Shown here piece after piece: positions 54,722-62,881 of a DNA stretch of 63,240 bases. The first letter of the stretch is position 1; each line of letters opens with the position of its first letter. The position numbers were made by a program, and so were the translations under genes. The stretch is taken from assembly GCA_002783205.1 (NCBI GenBank), contig PFEY01000014.1, forward strand, positions 1 through 63,240, read 5' to 3'. Origin of the DNA: Rhodobacteraceae bacterium CG17_big_fil_post_rev_8_21_14_2_50_63_15 (GTDB lineage: Bacteria; Pseudomonadota; Alphaproteobacteria; Rhodobacterales; Rhodobacteraceae). A model generated the notes under the pieces. The model was not told the DNA's origin and did not search any database. It was given only the letters and a program-made list of their open reading frames with translations.

Positions 54722-56115
54722 TCTTCGTCTCCTCTGTTGAGTTTTTTGGTCTTTCGGGAAATAGTGCCGATATCGACACCAAGGGCGACAGCGGCCTTGC
54801 GCTTGCTGCCATGGATACGGATCGCCTCTTGGATGACCCGTAATTCAAATTCCGACACGGCGTCCCGCAGAGGACGGCCGCTCAGTGACAGATAGCCGCC
54901 GGTTGCGTCTGGGCAGGCCAAGAGCGCATCGCTTGGCATCGCGCGCAAGGCCTCTGGCAACTCGTCGTCCTGTTCGCCCAGAACCGAAATCTGCTGCATC
55001 AGGTTCCACAATTCACGGATGTTTCCGGGATAGCGATAGCCGCGCAGTCTTGCGCGCATATGCTCGGACAGCCGCATTGGCATCGTCCGCCGATTGTTGA
55101 TCATCGAGAGGAAGCGGTCGATCAGATGATCGATCAGTTCCGGCATCTCGCGCAATGGCAGGATCGGCAATTGCACGACCGCCAGCCGGTAATAGAGATC
55201 AAGCCGGAATTCACGCCGTTCCGCCATCTCCAGCAGATCGCGATTGGTGGCCGAAATCACGCGCACGTTGGCCGGTCGCGGGCGGGTGCCGCCGATCCGC
55301 GTGACCACTCCGTCCTCAAGGTAGGACAGCAGCTTGGCCTGGAGTGGCAGGGGAATCTCGCCAACCTCGTCCAGAAACAGGGTGCCCCCCTCTGCGGCCT
55401 CGATCAGCCCCTTCTTGCCCTCTTGCGCCGCCCCGGTGAAGGCCCCCCTTTCATAGCCGAACAATTCGGACTCAAAGAGGCCTTCGGGGATGGCGGCGCA
55501 ATTCACCACGATGAAGGGATCCGTCGCGCTGGCCACGAAATGATGCAGATGACGGGCAACCTCGGTCTTGCCCACACCCGACTCGCCCGTGATGATCACG
55601 CGCGCGCCTTGCAAGAACGCCCGCTCGCCACGGGACAGGATCCGGTCGAGCGCGCCAGAAATGTTGCGCTGGCGGGCCAGATCCGGTCGCATCCGGTGAT
55701 CGGCTGCCGGCGCCAGAGGCGCGAACTGACGCCGCCCCTCGGCTTGTCGTCGGACGTGATCGAGCACCGTCAGATCCCGCAACTGCAAGAGATAGCCGCC
55801 CGCGGCATCCGCAGGATCGATCCGCCGGAGCGAGGCCAGCACCGCTCCGACCGGATCGCACCGCAGGATCACATTGCCGTTGCGACCGCCTTCGATCATC
55901 TCCTGGAGCACGGTCCAGTTCAGATTGCCTTCACGACAGAGGGCGGCGAAACTCATCCCCTGCACCCGCTGCGGATCTATCCCCGAGATCACCCCCGCCA
56001 CCCGGTTGAACACGCCGACGCGCCCATCGCCGTGCAGATGGATGAGTCCGTCCGGAAGCGCATCGAGCGCCGATGACAGGTCAGGATCGTGCGACGGATT
56101 GGTCGATGCGATCAT
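54718..56115 (-). CDS. Sigma-54-dependent transcriptional activator (PAS-AAA+-Fis)
   Basis: A 465-residue enhancer-binding protein. The N-terminal PAS domain covers about residues 13-120 and the AAA+ domain about 155-385. Walker A is GESGVGKT (177-184), GAFTGA is intact at 224-229 for contact with sigma-54, and Walker B is GTLFLDE. The C-terminal Fis-type HTH is RKAAVALGVDIGTISRKTKKL-like. No receiver domain is present, so activation is probably through the PAS domain or the adjacent PAS protein. It is in the same operon as the transporter and close to a dedicated rpoN. Confidence 0.92.
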   Translation of the reverse strand: MIASTNPSHDPDLSSALDALPDGLIHLHGDGRVGVFNRVAGVISGIDPQRVQGMSFAALCREGNLNWTVLQEMIEGGRNGNVILRCDPVGAVLASLRRIDPADAAGGYLLQLRDLTVLDHVRRQAEGRRQFAPLAPAADHRMRPDLARQRNISGALDRILSRGERAFLQGARVIITGESGVGKTEVARHLHHFVASATDPFIVVNCAAIPEGLFESELFGYERGAFTGAAQEGKKGLIEAAEGGTLFLDEVGEIPLPLQAKLLSYLEDGVVTRIGGTRPRPANVRVISATNRDLLEMAERREFRLDLYYRLAVVQLPILPLREMPELIDHLIDRFLSMINNRRTMPMRLSEHMRARLRGYRYPGNIRELWNLMQQISVLGEQDDELPEALRAMPSDALLACPDATGGYLSLSGRPLRDAVSEFELRVIQEAIRIHGSKRKAAVALGVDIGTISRKTKKLNRGDEE

Positions 56116-56130
56116 CGCGCGTCCCCTCTC

Positions 56131-57321
56131 CTATTCCTGACCGCCGCTCATGGCGGCGCTGCGGGCGGTCTTGATGTCACGCGCCATGCCCAGCCGCAAG
56201 CGCAGGCTGATCGCAAGACAAGGCCTCCCCCGCAAGCTCAGGCTCCGCACCGCAACGCCCGCCGTCGCGCTCTGGCCTCCGGCCCGGAATGCCACCGACA
56301 GAACCTTTGGCGGGTGGCCGGGTATCTGACTCTCTGCAATGGTGAAAAGATCCTTCATCGACAACGGCAGTGTCACGAGATCGCCCAGCCCATGCTCCAT
56401 CAGCACGTCGCGCGGCACGTTGAACAGTTCCTCGGCGGCACGATTTGCATGGATCACCCTGCCGTCCTGCTCGACCACCAGCAAAGCGTCGGGCAACGCC
56501 TCGAGGATCTCCTCCAGCATCCCGATCCGATCGCTCAAGACAGCGGTGCGGCGGGCGTATTTCGACACGTCCCGCACCGTGCCCCACATCCGATAGAGCA
56601 GGTTGCCACGGATATGGCTGCGCACGTCATTCTCGACCTCGATAAAGGCTCCGTCATAGCGCAGATCACGCGAGGGCGATCCGTCAACATCGAAATTGCC
56701 ATGAATCAGATTGCGCACGAACTCTTCATTGCTGCGGGTCCGAGGAAAGGTTTCATGCACCGGGCGCTGGTTGAAATCCTCGCCCTCGGGGGTTCGGTAA
56801 AGCCGCGCCATCGCGCCGTTGCAAAAACGCCATCTTGGACCGTTTTCAAATACTTGCCGGATGATTTCCTGTTCTGGTGCCGAGAGATCGACGGGATCGC
56901 GCCACTCCATGCACCAGCCCGCGTCATTGGAGGTTTCGAGAATCGACGCGCGCATCTCGTTCTCTTCGGTCAACCGCGCCAAATCCTTCAACGCCCCGCC
57001 CTGCTGCCATTTCACGGTGCGCAGGCAGCGCGTGCCATCTGCGGCGTTGATCAGGGTTGCGATCGCCGTCGTGGTGATCACGCCGCCGGTCACATCGCGC
57101 AGATCGAGACTCAGAACATGGGGCCCCGGATCACTCTGCGCAAAGATATGCTCCAGCCGTTCGCGCGCGGCCAGCGGATAGATCAAGGACCACTCCCGCC
57201 CCGCAGCACGCCCCGGCGCAAGACCGAGCCGCGCTTCCTGTGCCGGACAAGCGTGGACAATCCGTCCGTCCTGCGCCAGCAGGTCGGTCATTTCGACAGG
57301 GATTTCGGGCGAGAGGTCCAT
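56131..57321 (-). CDS. PAS-domain protein without output domain
   Basis: A 396-residue soluble protein. A clear PAS domain lies at about residues 255-330 (LEALPDALLVVEQDGRVIHANRAAEELFN), with a second, weaker PAS-like region around 120-230. No kinase, HTH, GGDEF or AAA+ domain follows. It is encoded 15 bases upstream of the sigma-54 activator, which has its own PAS domain, so it may act as a sensor or anti-activator for it. Start ATG 57321 has GGAG six bases upstream; ATG 57327 is too close to that site. Confidence 0.75.
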   Translation of the reverse strand: MDLSPEIPVEMTDLLAQDGRIVHACPAQEARLGLAPGRAAGREWSLIYPLAARERLEHIFAQSDPGPHVLSLDLRDVTGGVITTTAIATLINAADGTRCLRTVKWQQGGALKDLARLTEENEMRASILETSNDAGWCMEWRDPVDLSAPEQEIIRQVFENGPRWRFCNGAMARLYRTPEGEDFNQRPVHETFPRTRSNEEFVRNLIHGNFDVDGSPSRDLRYDGAFIEVENDVRSHIRGNLLYRMWGTVRDVSKYARRTAVLSDRIGMLEEILEALPDALLVVEQDGRVIHANRAAEELFNVPRDVLMEHGLGDLVTLPLSMKDLFTIAESQIPGHPPKVLSVAFRAGGQSATAGVAVRSLSLRGRPCLAISLRLRLGMARDIKTARSAAMSGGQE

Positions 57322-57349
57322 TCTCATCTCCGGCGACCGGCGTTGCGCT

Positions 57350-58867
57350 TTACGGGACACAGTGCAGATACCGCTCCACATCCCAGTTGGTGACTTCGCG
57401 CAGGAACCGCGTCCATTCGTCCTGCTTGTACTCGTCATATACCTCATAAAGACGCCCCGGCAGAGCAGAACGAATGACCTCGTCCTTCTTCAACGCATCC
57501 AGCGCATCCCTGAGGTTGAGAGGGATAAGGCTGACATCTCCGCCCGATTGCCAGACCTCGGTGACGTTGCGCGACTCAGCCGGGCCAGGGTCAATCCTGT
57601 TGAGGATGCCGTCATCCATCGCCTTCAGCAATGCCGCACAGAAAAGATGCGGATTGACCATGCTGTCAACGGCCCGGAACTCGAACCGGTCCGGCGAAGA
57701 AATGCGGATGGTGCAAGAGCGGTTCTGCAACCCCCAATTTGCCCCGATCGGGGCCCAGAGCCCATAACCGTTGAAGCGTCGATAGGAATTCACGGTTGAC
57801 GCTCCGATCGCGGTGAGCGCACCGATATGTTTCAGCGAGCCGCCCAAGACCCAATGACCCAGTTCTGTCGGCAACCAGCCGCCATCGGTATTCTCGAACC
57901 CATTGATGCCACCCTTGGAATACATGAAATTCTCTTCCATGCCGGGAAGCTCGCCGGACACCAGATGCTGAACCTCGCGCGTGCCGCCGGTCCAGACCGA
58001 ACAATTGTGGTGACAGCCGTTTGCCGCGTAACCCATGAACGGCTTGGCCATGAAACAGGCAATCAACCCGCGCTGACGCGCGACCTCGGCACAGATCTGG
58101 CGATAGGTGGTCATCCGGTCGCAGGTCGCCACGGTGTCGTCGAACTGATAATTCAGCTCGATCTGGCCCGGTGAATCCTCGCAGTCGCCCTGAATCATGT
58201 CCAACCCCATCGCCAGCGCGTAATCCGACACCTGCTTCCACAGGTCGCGGGCGCTCTCGAACTGGCCGATGTGATAGGCCAATGGCTCGGTCACGCCTTC
58301 ATAGGGCTGCACCGCATCCTCCTTGGGACGCAACCACACCATTTCCGGCTCCAGTCCGACGCGAAGATGCAGACCACCATGCGCCTCGCGGAACTCTCGA
58401 TCAAAGCGTTTCAGATTTCCACGGGTGTCGTATTCGTAATGTTGGCCGGCAAAATTCGGATCTTCCAGGCTGTAGAACAGGGTGCAGAACACGCGCCCTA
58501 CCCGCTTGTCCCAGGGCAGTTGCATGAAGGTTTCCGGATCGGGCAATGCGATGCACTCCATCGCATTCGAATCAAACCCGATCAGATTGCCTTGGAAATC
58601 CGGCAGCACGTTGGTCACGCCCCCCATCCAGGTCTGCACCCCCTTGCGGGCTTGGGTTTCCCAATGGCGCGATGGCGCGGCCTTGCCCATCACGCGGCCC
58701 GTGATCGAGATGTATTGGTAATAGATATAATCGATCCCGAGCGCGTCGATCTTCTTGCGGACACGGTCCACCCGCTCGGCGCGGCCTGACGCCTCGACGG
58801 CGCGGTGATAATCGGTGTCGGTTCCCTGCGGCTTTGAAGGTCCGCCACTGCGGATTTGCGGGCTCAT
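57350..58867 (-). CDS. Glutamine synthetase family ligase 1 (gamma-glutamyl amide ligase)
   Basis: A 505-residue GS-fold enzyme. Metal and substrate residues are visible: GLEPEMVW (first Glu pair), GDCEDSPGQIELNY (second Glu pair), GCHHNCSVW (His) and the FEFR segment near residue 418. The N-terminal about 40 residues extend beyond ordinary GS. It belongs to the branch that includes GlnT and gamma-glutamyl-amine ligases such as PuuA, GMAS and IpuC, which couple ATP hydrolysis to joining glutamate with an amine. A second, quite different GS-like gene lies just upstream. GGGAG precedes the ATG. Confidence 0.88.
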   Translation of the reverse strand: MSPQIRSGGPSKPQGTDTDYHRAVEASGRAERVDRVRKKIDALGIDYIYYQYISITGRVMGKAAPSRHWETQARKGVQTWMGGVTNVLPDFQGNLIGFDSNAMECIALPDPETFMQLPWDKRVGRVFCTLFYSLEDPNFAGQHYEYDTRGNLKRFDREFREAHGGLHLRVGLEPEMVWLRPKEDAVQPYEGVTEPLAYHIGQFESARDLWKQVSDYALAMGLDMIQGDCEDSPGQIELNYQFDDTVATCDRMTTYRQICAEVARQRGLIACFMAKPFMGYAANGCHHNCSVWTGGTREVQHLVSGELPGMEENFMYSKGGINGFENTDGGWLPTELGHWVLGGSLKHIGALTAIGASTVNSYRRFNGYGLWAPIGANWGLQNRSCTIRISSPDRFEFRAVDSMVNPHLFCAALLKAMDDGILNRIDPGPAESRNVTEVWQSGGDVSLIPLNLRDALDALKKDEVIRSALPGRLYEVYDEYKQDEWTRFLREVTNWDVERYLHCVP

Positions 58868-58902
58868 CGGTATCTCCCTTCTGAATGCGTTGTGATTGGT
58901 GT

Positions 58903-60219
58903 TCAGCCTTCAAGGTATCTGGCGCGTTCCTCAGCGCTTACGGCGCGGGTCAGGCTGGCGTATTCGGCCCGGCAGGCGGTCACAAAATTCTCGGTAAAGC
59001 CGGTGCCGAAAATTCTTCTGGCATGCGTCGAGACGGCCAGCCTCTCGGCCGCTTCGGCCAGATCACGCGGAAAGCGCTGCGCGCCTTCGGGCACCGTATC
59101 GGGGCCCGCGGCCTCGGTTGCGGGCGGCGCGACCAGACCGCGCTCGATCCCGTCCAGCCCCGCCCCCAGCATCAGCGCCAGGCTCAGGTAGGGATTGCAG
59201 TCGGCGGGCGGCACGCGGAATTCCAGCCGAGCGCGCGGACCGTGATGCGGGACCGAACGCACCGCGACGGTAAAGGGATACTCCGCCCAGGTCAGCGACT
59301 TTGGCGCCCAGCTTCCCGGTGCCAGCCGGCGATAGGCGTTGACCGAGGACGTGCACATCGCAAAGGCCTCGGGAACGATCTCCATCATCCCCGAGATGAA
59401 GGACCGAGCCAGCGCATTGGTGGTTCCAGATGGGTCGGAAAACAGGTTTCTTCCGCTTTGCGCGTCGCGCAGCGACAGCACGCAATGCCCGCCGATGCCG
59501 GGGTATTCTTGGCCCAGATAGGGCATGAAACTGGCGGTCTTGCCTTGCTTGCGGGCATAGGATCGGGCCGCCATGCGCAGGAAGCAGGCATCATCTGCCG
59601 CGCGCAGCCCTTCGCTTGCCGCCTGCGTCAGCTCAAGACAGCCCGGTCCCAATTCGACCCCGAGCGCATAGAGCGCCACGTCATGGCCCAGGATTTCCGC
59701 CTCCATCCCGGCGATGAATGCAGCATGGGTGTTGGCAGTGGCCCCCGACCAGCATTTGTTGTCAGGGGCAAACTTGGCCAGACCTTCAAACCCCTTCTGA
59801 CGCACCGTCGCGGCATCTTCGTCCAACACCAGCACTTCGAATTCAAAGGCCGCATCAACCTTGTATCCCAGGGTGGCTGCGCGCTCGATCTGTCGGCGCA
59901 GCACCTGACGCGGCATCAGATCCCGCGCGGGACCGGACAATTCGGCGATCACCGTTACCGCCCCCGGCTCTGACGGGTTGCGCCGCATCGAGGAGGCATC
60001 GATCTCAACCGTCTCGGTAAAGAACTTGCTTCCCCCGAACAGCGTATCGGCACTGTCCCAATAGGCGAGCACATTGGCAAAGCGCGGATCTCCCGCCCAA
60101 TCCAGAAACTGTGCGCGCCGCAGACGCCGTTCGCGAAAGACGGCGCCATAGTCGAACTGGCCAACATGCACGATTTCGGCTTCAAATCCTTCGAGGGCTT
60201 GGGTCAGGGTCTCGGTCAT
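58903..60219 (-). CDS. Glutamine synthetase family ligase 2
   Basis: A 438-residue GS-fold protein only distantly related to its neighbour. Catalytic residues are conserved: FEFEV (first Glu pair), ELGPGCLELTQ (second pair), GGHCVLSL (His) and RLEFRVPPADCNPYLSLALML. The length is close to PuuA-type gamma-glutamylpolyamine synthetases. It lies 10 bases after the reductase gene in the same run. Two unlike ligases in one operon suggest either two amine substrates, two steps, or a hetero-oligomer. Confidence 0.88.
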   Translation of the reverse strand: MTETLTQALEGFEAEIVHVGQFDYGAVFRERRLRRAQFLDWAGDPRFANVLAYWDSADTLFGGSKFFTETVEIDASSMRRNPSEPGAVTVIAELSGPARDLMPRQVLRRQIERAATLGYKVDAAFEFEVLVLDEDAATVRQKGFEGLAKFAPDNKCWSGATANTHAAFIAGMEAEILGHDVALYALGVELGPGCLELTQAASEGLRAADDACFLRMAARSYARKQGKTASFMPYLGQEYPGIGGHCVLSLRDAQSGRNLFSDPSGTTNALARSFISGMMEIVPEAFAMCTSSVNAYRRLAPGSWAPKSLTWAEYPFTVAVRSVPHHGPRARLEFRVPPADCNPYLSLALMLGAGLDGIERGLVAPPATEAAGPDTVPEGAQRFPRDLAEAAERLAVSTHARRIFGTGFTENFVTACRAEYASLTRAVSAEERARYLEG

Positions 60220-60229
60220 CTCTTGGTCC

Positions 60230-61459
60230 TCATGCGGTTACAGGCGACGAGAGCGCCCTGGTCAGACGGGTGGCATGGCTGGCGAGGGTCGCGGGCGGCG
60301 CACCGATGCCCGTGATCGCGACGGGCTGTCCGGCGCGGCGGTATTCGACGATGACGGGCCCCTCGCCGATCTGAGCAAGATCGCCCGCGATCACGCTCTG
60401 ACTGTCGGCCAGAACCGGGGCACCATAGGATTGCAGACGCAAACCATACTGATCGCTCCAGAAACTCGGCATCGGGGCAAAGCCTGCCGATGGCTCCCGG
60501 CCGGTCGTGATGGCGCTGATCGTCTCGGCGGCGCGGCGTGCGGTCTGGCCGGGGACGCACCAATGTTCGGTCCGGCGCGGCACGCCATCAAAGAGCGAAT
60601 TGGGGAATCGCGCGACATCGCCCACCGCGAGCAGGGTCTCGACCCCTTTGGCGATCATCCGGTCATCGGTCAGCACACCATCGCTCAGATCGGCCCCGCT
60701 GCCCTCCAGCCAGCCGACATTCGGTAGCGCGCCCAAGGCTTCGACGATGACATCCGCCTCCAGCCTGTCGCCGTCATCGAGAACCACGTGATCGGCCGCA
60801 AAATCGGAAACGGTCCGCCCGGCATGGATCCGCACGCCGTGTCTGCGGTGCCATGCGGCCATCGCGGCAGCCACCCGCGACCCCAGAGCACGCAGCATCG
60901 GTTGCGGTTCGGTCTCGACGAGATCGACATGCAGACCGAGGCTCCGCGCCGTCGCCGCAATCTCGCAGCCGATGAACCCGCCCCCGATCACCACCATCCG
61001 TGCGGACCGGCGCAAGGCTAGGGCCAGCCGTTGCGCATCCTCAAAGCTACGCAGGACGTAACGCCGGTCCTGCGCCCCCGTGAGCGGCAAACGGCGCGGA
61101 CTCAATCCGCTCGCCGCCACGATCCAGTCTGCATTGATCCGGCTCCCATCGGCAAGGATCAGTTGCCCCTCCCGCATCCCGGTGGCAACACAGCCAAGAC
61201 GCAGTTCGGCATCCTGCGGTGTCAGTTTGCTGCGCAACAAGAGCTTGCCAAACACGTCCTTGATATCGGCAGGGCTGGCGGCCAGCGCCGCGATTGCGTC
61301 TTTCGAGAGCGGCGGTCGGTTATAGGGGCGATGGGTCTCGCGGCCGACCAGAACGATGCGCGCCTCGGGCAAGGCCGCCTTGATCGCCTCGGCAGTGCGA
61401 AGCCCGGCGAGCGACGCCCCGACGATCACGATGCGAGGGGAAGGTGTCACAACCGGCAT
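60230..61459 (-). CDS. FAD-dependent ferredoxin reductase
   Basis: A 409-residue NAD(P)H:ferredoxin reductase of the putidaredoxin-reductase type. It has FAD motif IVGASLAGLRTAE (residues 12-24), then the RPPLSKD loop, NAD motif VVIGGGFIGCEIA and the AVGDVARFPN segment. It should pass electrons from NAD(P)H to the 3Fe-4S ferredoxin encoded immediately upstream. Its ATG overlaps the ferredoxin stop (TGATG). The long frame extending upstream of this start runs across the ferredoxin gene and is rejected. Confidence 0.92.
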   Translation of the reverse strand: MPVVTPSPRIVIVGASLAGLRTAEAIKAALPEARIVLVGRETHRPYNRPPLSKDAIAALAASPADIKDVFGKLLLRSKLTPQDAELRLGCVATGMREGQLILADGSRINADWIVAASGLSPRRLPLTGAQDRRYVLRSFEDAQRLALALRRSARMVVIGGGFIGCEIAATARSLGLHVDLVETEPQPMLRALGSRVAAAMAAWHRRHGVRIHAGRTVSDFAADHVVLDDGDRLEADVIVEALGALPNVGWLEGSGADLSDGVLTDDRMIAKGVETLLAVGDVARFPNSLFDGVPRRTEHWCVPGQTARRAAETISAITTGREPSAGFAPMPSFWSDQYGLRLQSYGAPVLADSQSVIAGDLAQIGEGPVIVEYRRAGQPVAITGIGAPPATLASHATRLTRALSSPVTA

Positions 61460-61644
61460 CAGGTGATCACGATGGCCTGCTCGGGGCAGGCATCCGCAGC
61501 GGCCTCGGCCTCGGCGCGCAGCCCTTCGCCGGGTTCCGCGATCCAGACCAGATCCCCCGCGGTGCCGAAAGAGAACAATTCGGGCGCCGCGATGACGCAT
61601 TGACCATGCAACAGACAGGCGTCGCGATCGACCTCGATGCGCAT
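61459..61644 (-). CDS. 3Fe-4S ferredoxin, P450 partner type
   Basis: A 61-residue ferredoxin with Cys10, Cys16 and Cys53 (CLLHGQC and ACPEQ) and His13 in place of the fourth Cys, the usual pattern of 3Fe-4S ferredoxins that serve bacterial P450 enzymes. It lies between the P450 and reductase genes, giving a complete class I P450 electron chain. AAGGAG precedes the ATG at 61644. Confidence 0.9.
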   Translation of the reverse strand: MRIEVDRDACLLHGQCVIAAPELFSFGTAGDLVWIAEPGEGLRAEAEAAADACPEQAIVIT

Positions 61645-61678
61645 CCTCAGACTCCTTCCAGAGAACAGGTCCGGCGTG

Positions 61679-62881
61679 TCATGCCGGGTCAAAGGCAATG
61701 GGCATGGCAATCGCGCCGGTATTGCCACTATCGGGCAACCATTCGACCTTGCCAGCGTAGCGAGGGTTCTTCAGGCGCTGCGCGAGCAGCTTCAACGCCT
61801 CGGTCATGTCCCCCCGGGCGATGAAATGTCCAAGACAGTGATGCGCCCCGCCGCCAAATCCGAAATGCGGTGCGCGACGGGCCGAGATGTCAAAGCCGGG
61901 GTCGGGAAACACCGCCGGATCAGACGCCGCCGATTGCGACAGCAGATGCAGCGTCGTGCCCGCCGGAATATCGGTATTGTTATAGGCAAAATCCTCGGTC
62001 GCCTCGCGCGTGACCCAGGTGACCGTGGGGCGCACGCGCATGACTTCTTCAACCGCCGCGCGGGCCAGTTCCGGGTGTTGCCCGAGCAGCGCCCATTGCT
62101 CGGGATGCTCGATAAAGACCGCCATCGCCAACCCCAACTGGTTGCGGGTCGTGTCGATGCCGCCAAAGATCGCCAGCACGATCATGTCGAGCAGTTCCTG
62201 ATCCGAAAGCTGATCCTTGTCCCTGTTGGCGGCGACCAGTTCGCCGATGAAATCGCCGGACGGATTGGCCCTGCGCTCTTCGGCCAGTTCGGCGGCATAG
62301 GCATAGAGCCGCGTGGTGGCCGCGTCGATGGTCTCGATATCCTGCTTGAACGTCACCCCCAGCGCGAGCCCCATGTCGGCCGCGATATCGGCCAGTTCAC
62401 GCCAGCGCTCGAACGGCAGGCCCAGCAGGTCGCAGATCACGCCCGTCGCGTAGGGTTCGGTGAACGCGCCGATGAATTCGCATTCGCCCCTTGTGACGAA
62501 AGCGTCGATCAATCTGCCCGCAAGCGTGGTGAATCTCGGTTTCAGATCGGCAATCAGTTTGGGTGAAAAGGCCGGGTTCGCGATCCGGCGCAGTCGGGCA
62601 TGAGAGGCGCCCTCCTGGCTCAACAACATGTTTTCCCACCAACCGGCAAAGACGCCACTCACCCCATTATGGCTGGGCCAGCGATAGGATCCCTGCCGAA
62701 GACTTGGATGACGCAGCAATTTCTGAACGTCGTCATAGCGCAGCACGGCCAGACCATAAGGCGTATCCGCGCACCAATGCGCGTCCCTCGCCAATGCAAT
62801 CGCGTCTGATCGCACTGAAAAATGCGGGTCGGCAAGATCCAGAAACGGTTTTGCCTCGTGAAACGGTCCGGTATCAGACAT
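61679..62881 (-). CDS. Cytochrome P450
   Basis: A 400-residue soluble P450. The heme-binding signature FGFGGGAHHCLGHFIAR has the thiolate Cys349. The I-helix oxygen-activation motif is AIFGGIDTTRN and the ExxR motif is in VEEVMRVRP. It should mono-oxygenate a small organic substrate, probably hydroxylation or N-dealkylation of an amine, judging from the polyamine-type importer and gamma-glutamyl ligases in the same run. Mycobacterial morpholine/piperidine clusters also combine P450, ferredoxin, reductase and a GS-like gene. It is the first gene after the sigma-54 promoter. Confidence 0.92.
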   Translation of the reverse strand: MSDTGPFHEAKPFLDLADPHFSVRSDAIALARDAHWCADTPYGLAVLRYDDVQKLLRHPSLRQGSYRWPSHNGVSGVFAGWWENMLLSQEGASHARLRRIANPAFSPKLIADLKPRFTTLAGRLIDAFVTRGECEFIGAFTEPYATGVICDLLGLPFERWRELADIAADMGLALGVTFKQDIETIDAATTRLYAYAAELAEERRANPSGDFIGELVAANRDKDQLSDQELLDMIVLAIFGGIDTTRNQLGLAMAVFIEHPEQWALLGQHPELARAAVEEVMRVRPTVTWVTREATEDFAYNNTDIPAGTTLHLLSQSAASDPAVFPDPGFDISARRAPHFGFGGGAHHCLGHFIARGDMTEALKLLAQRLKNPRYAGKVEWLPDSGNTGAIAMPIAFDPA

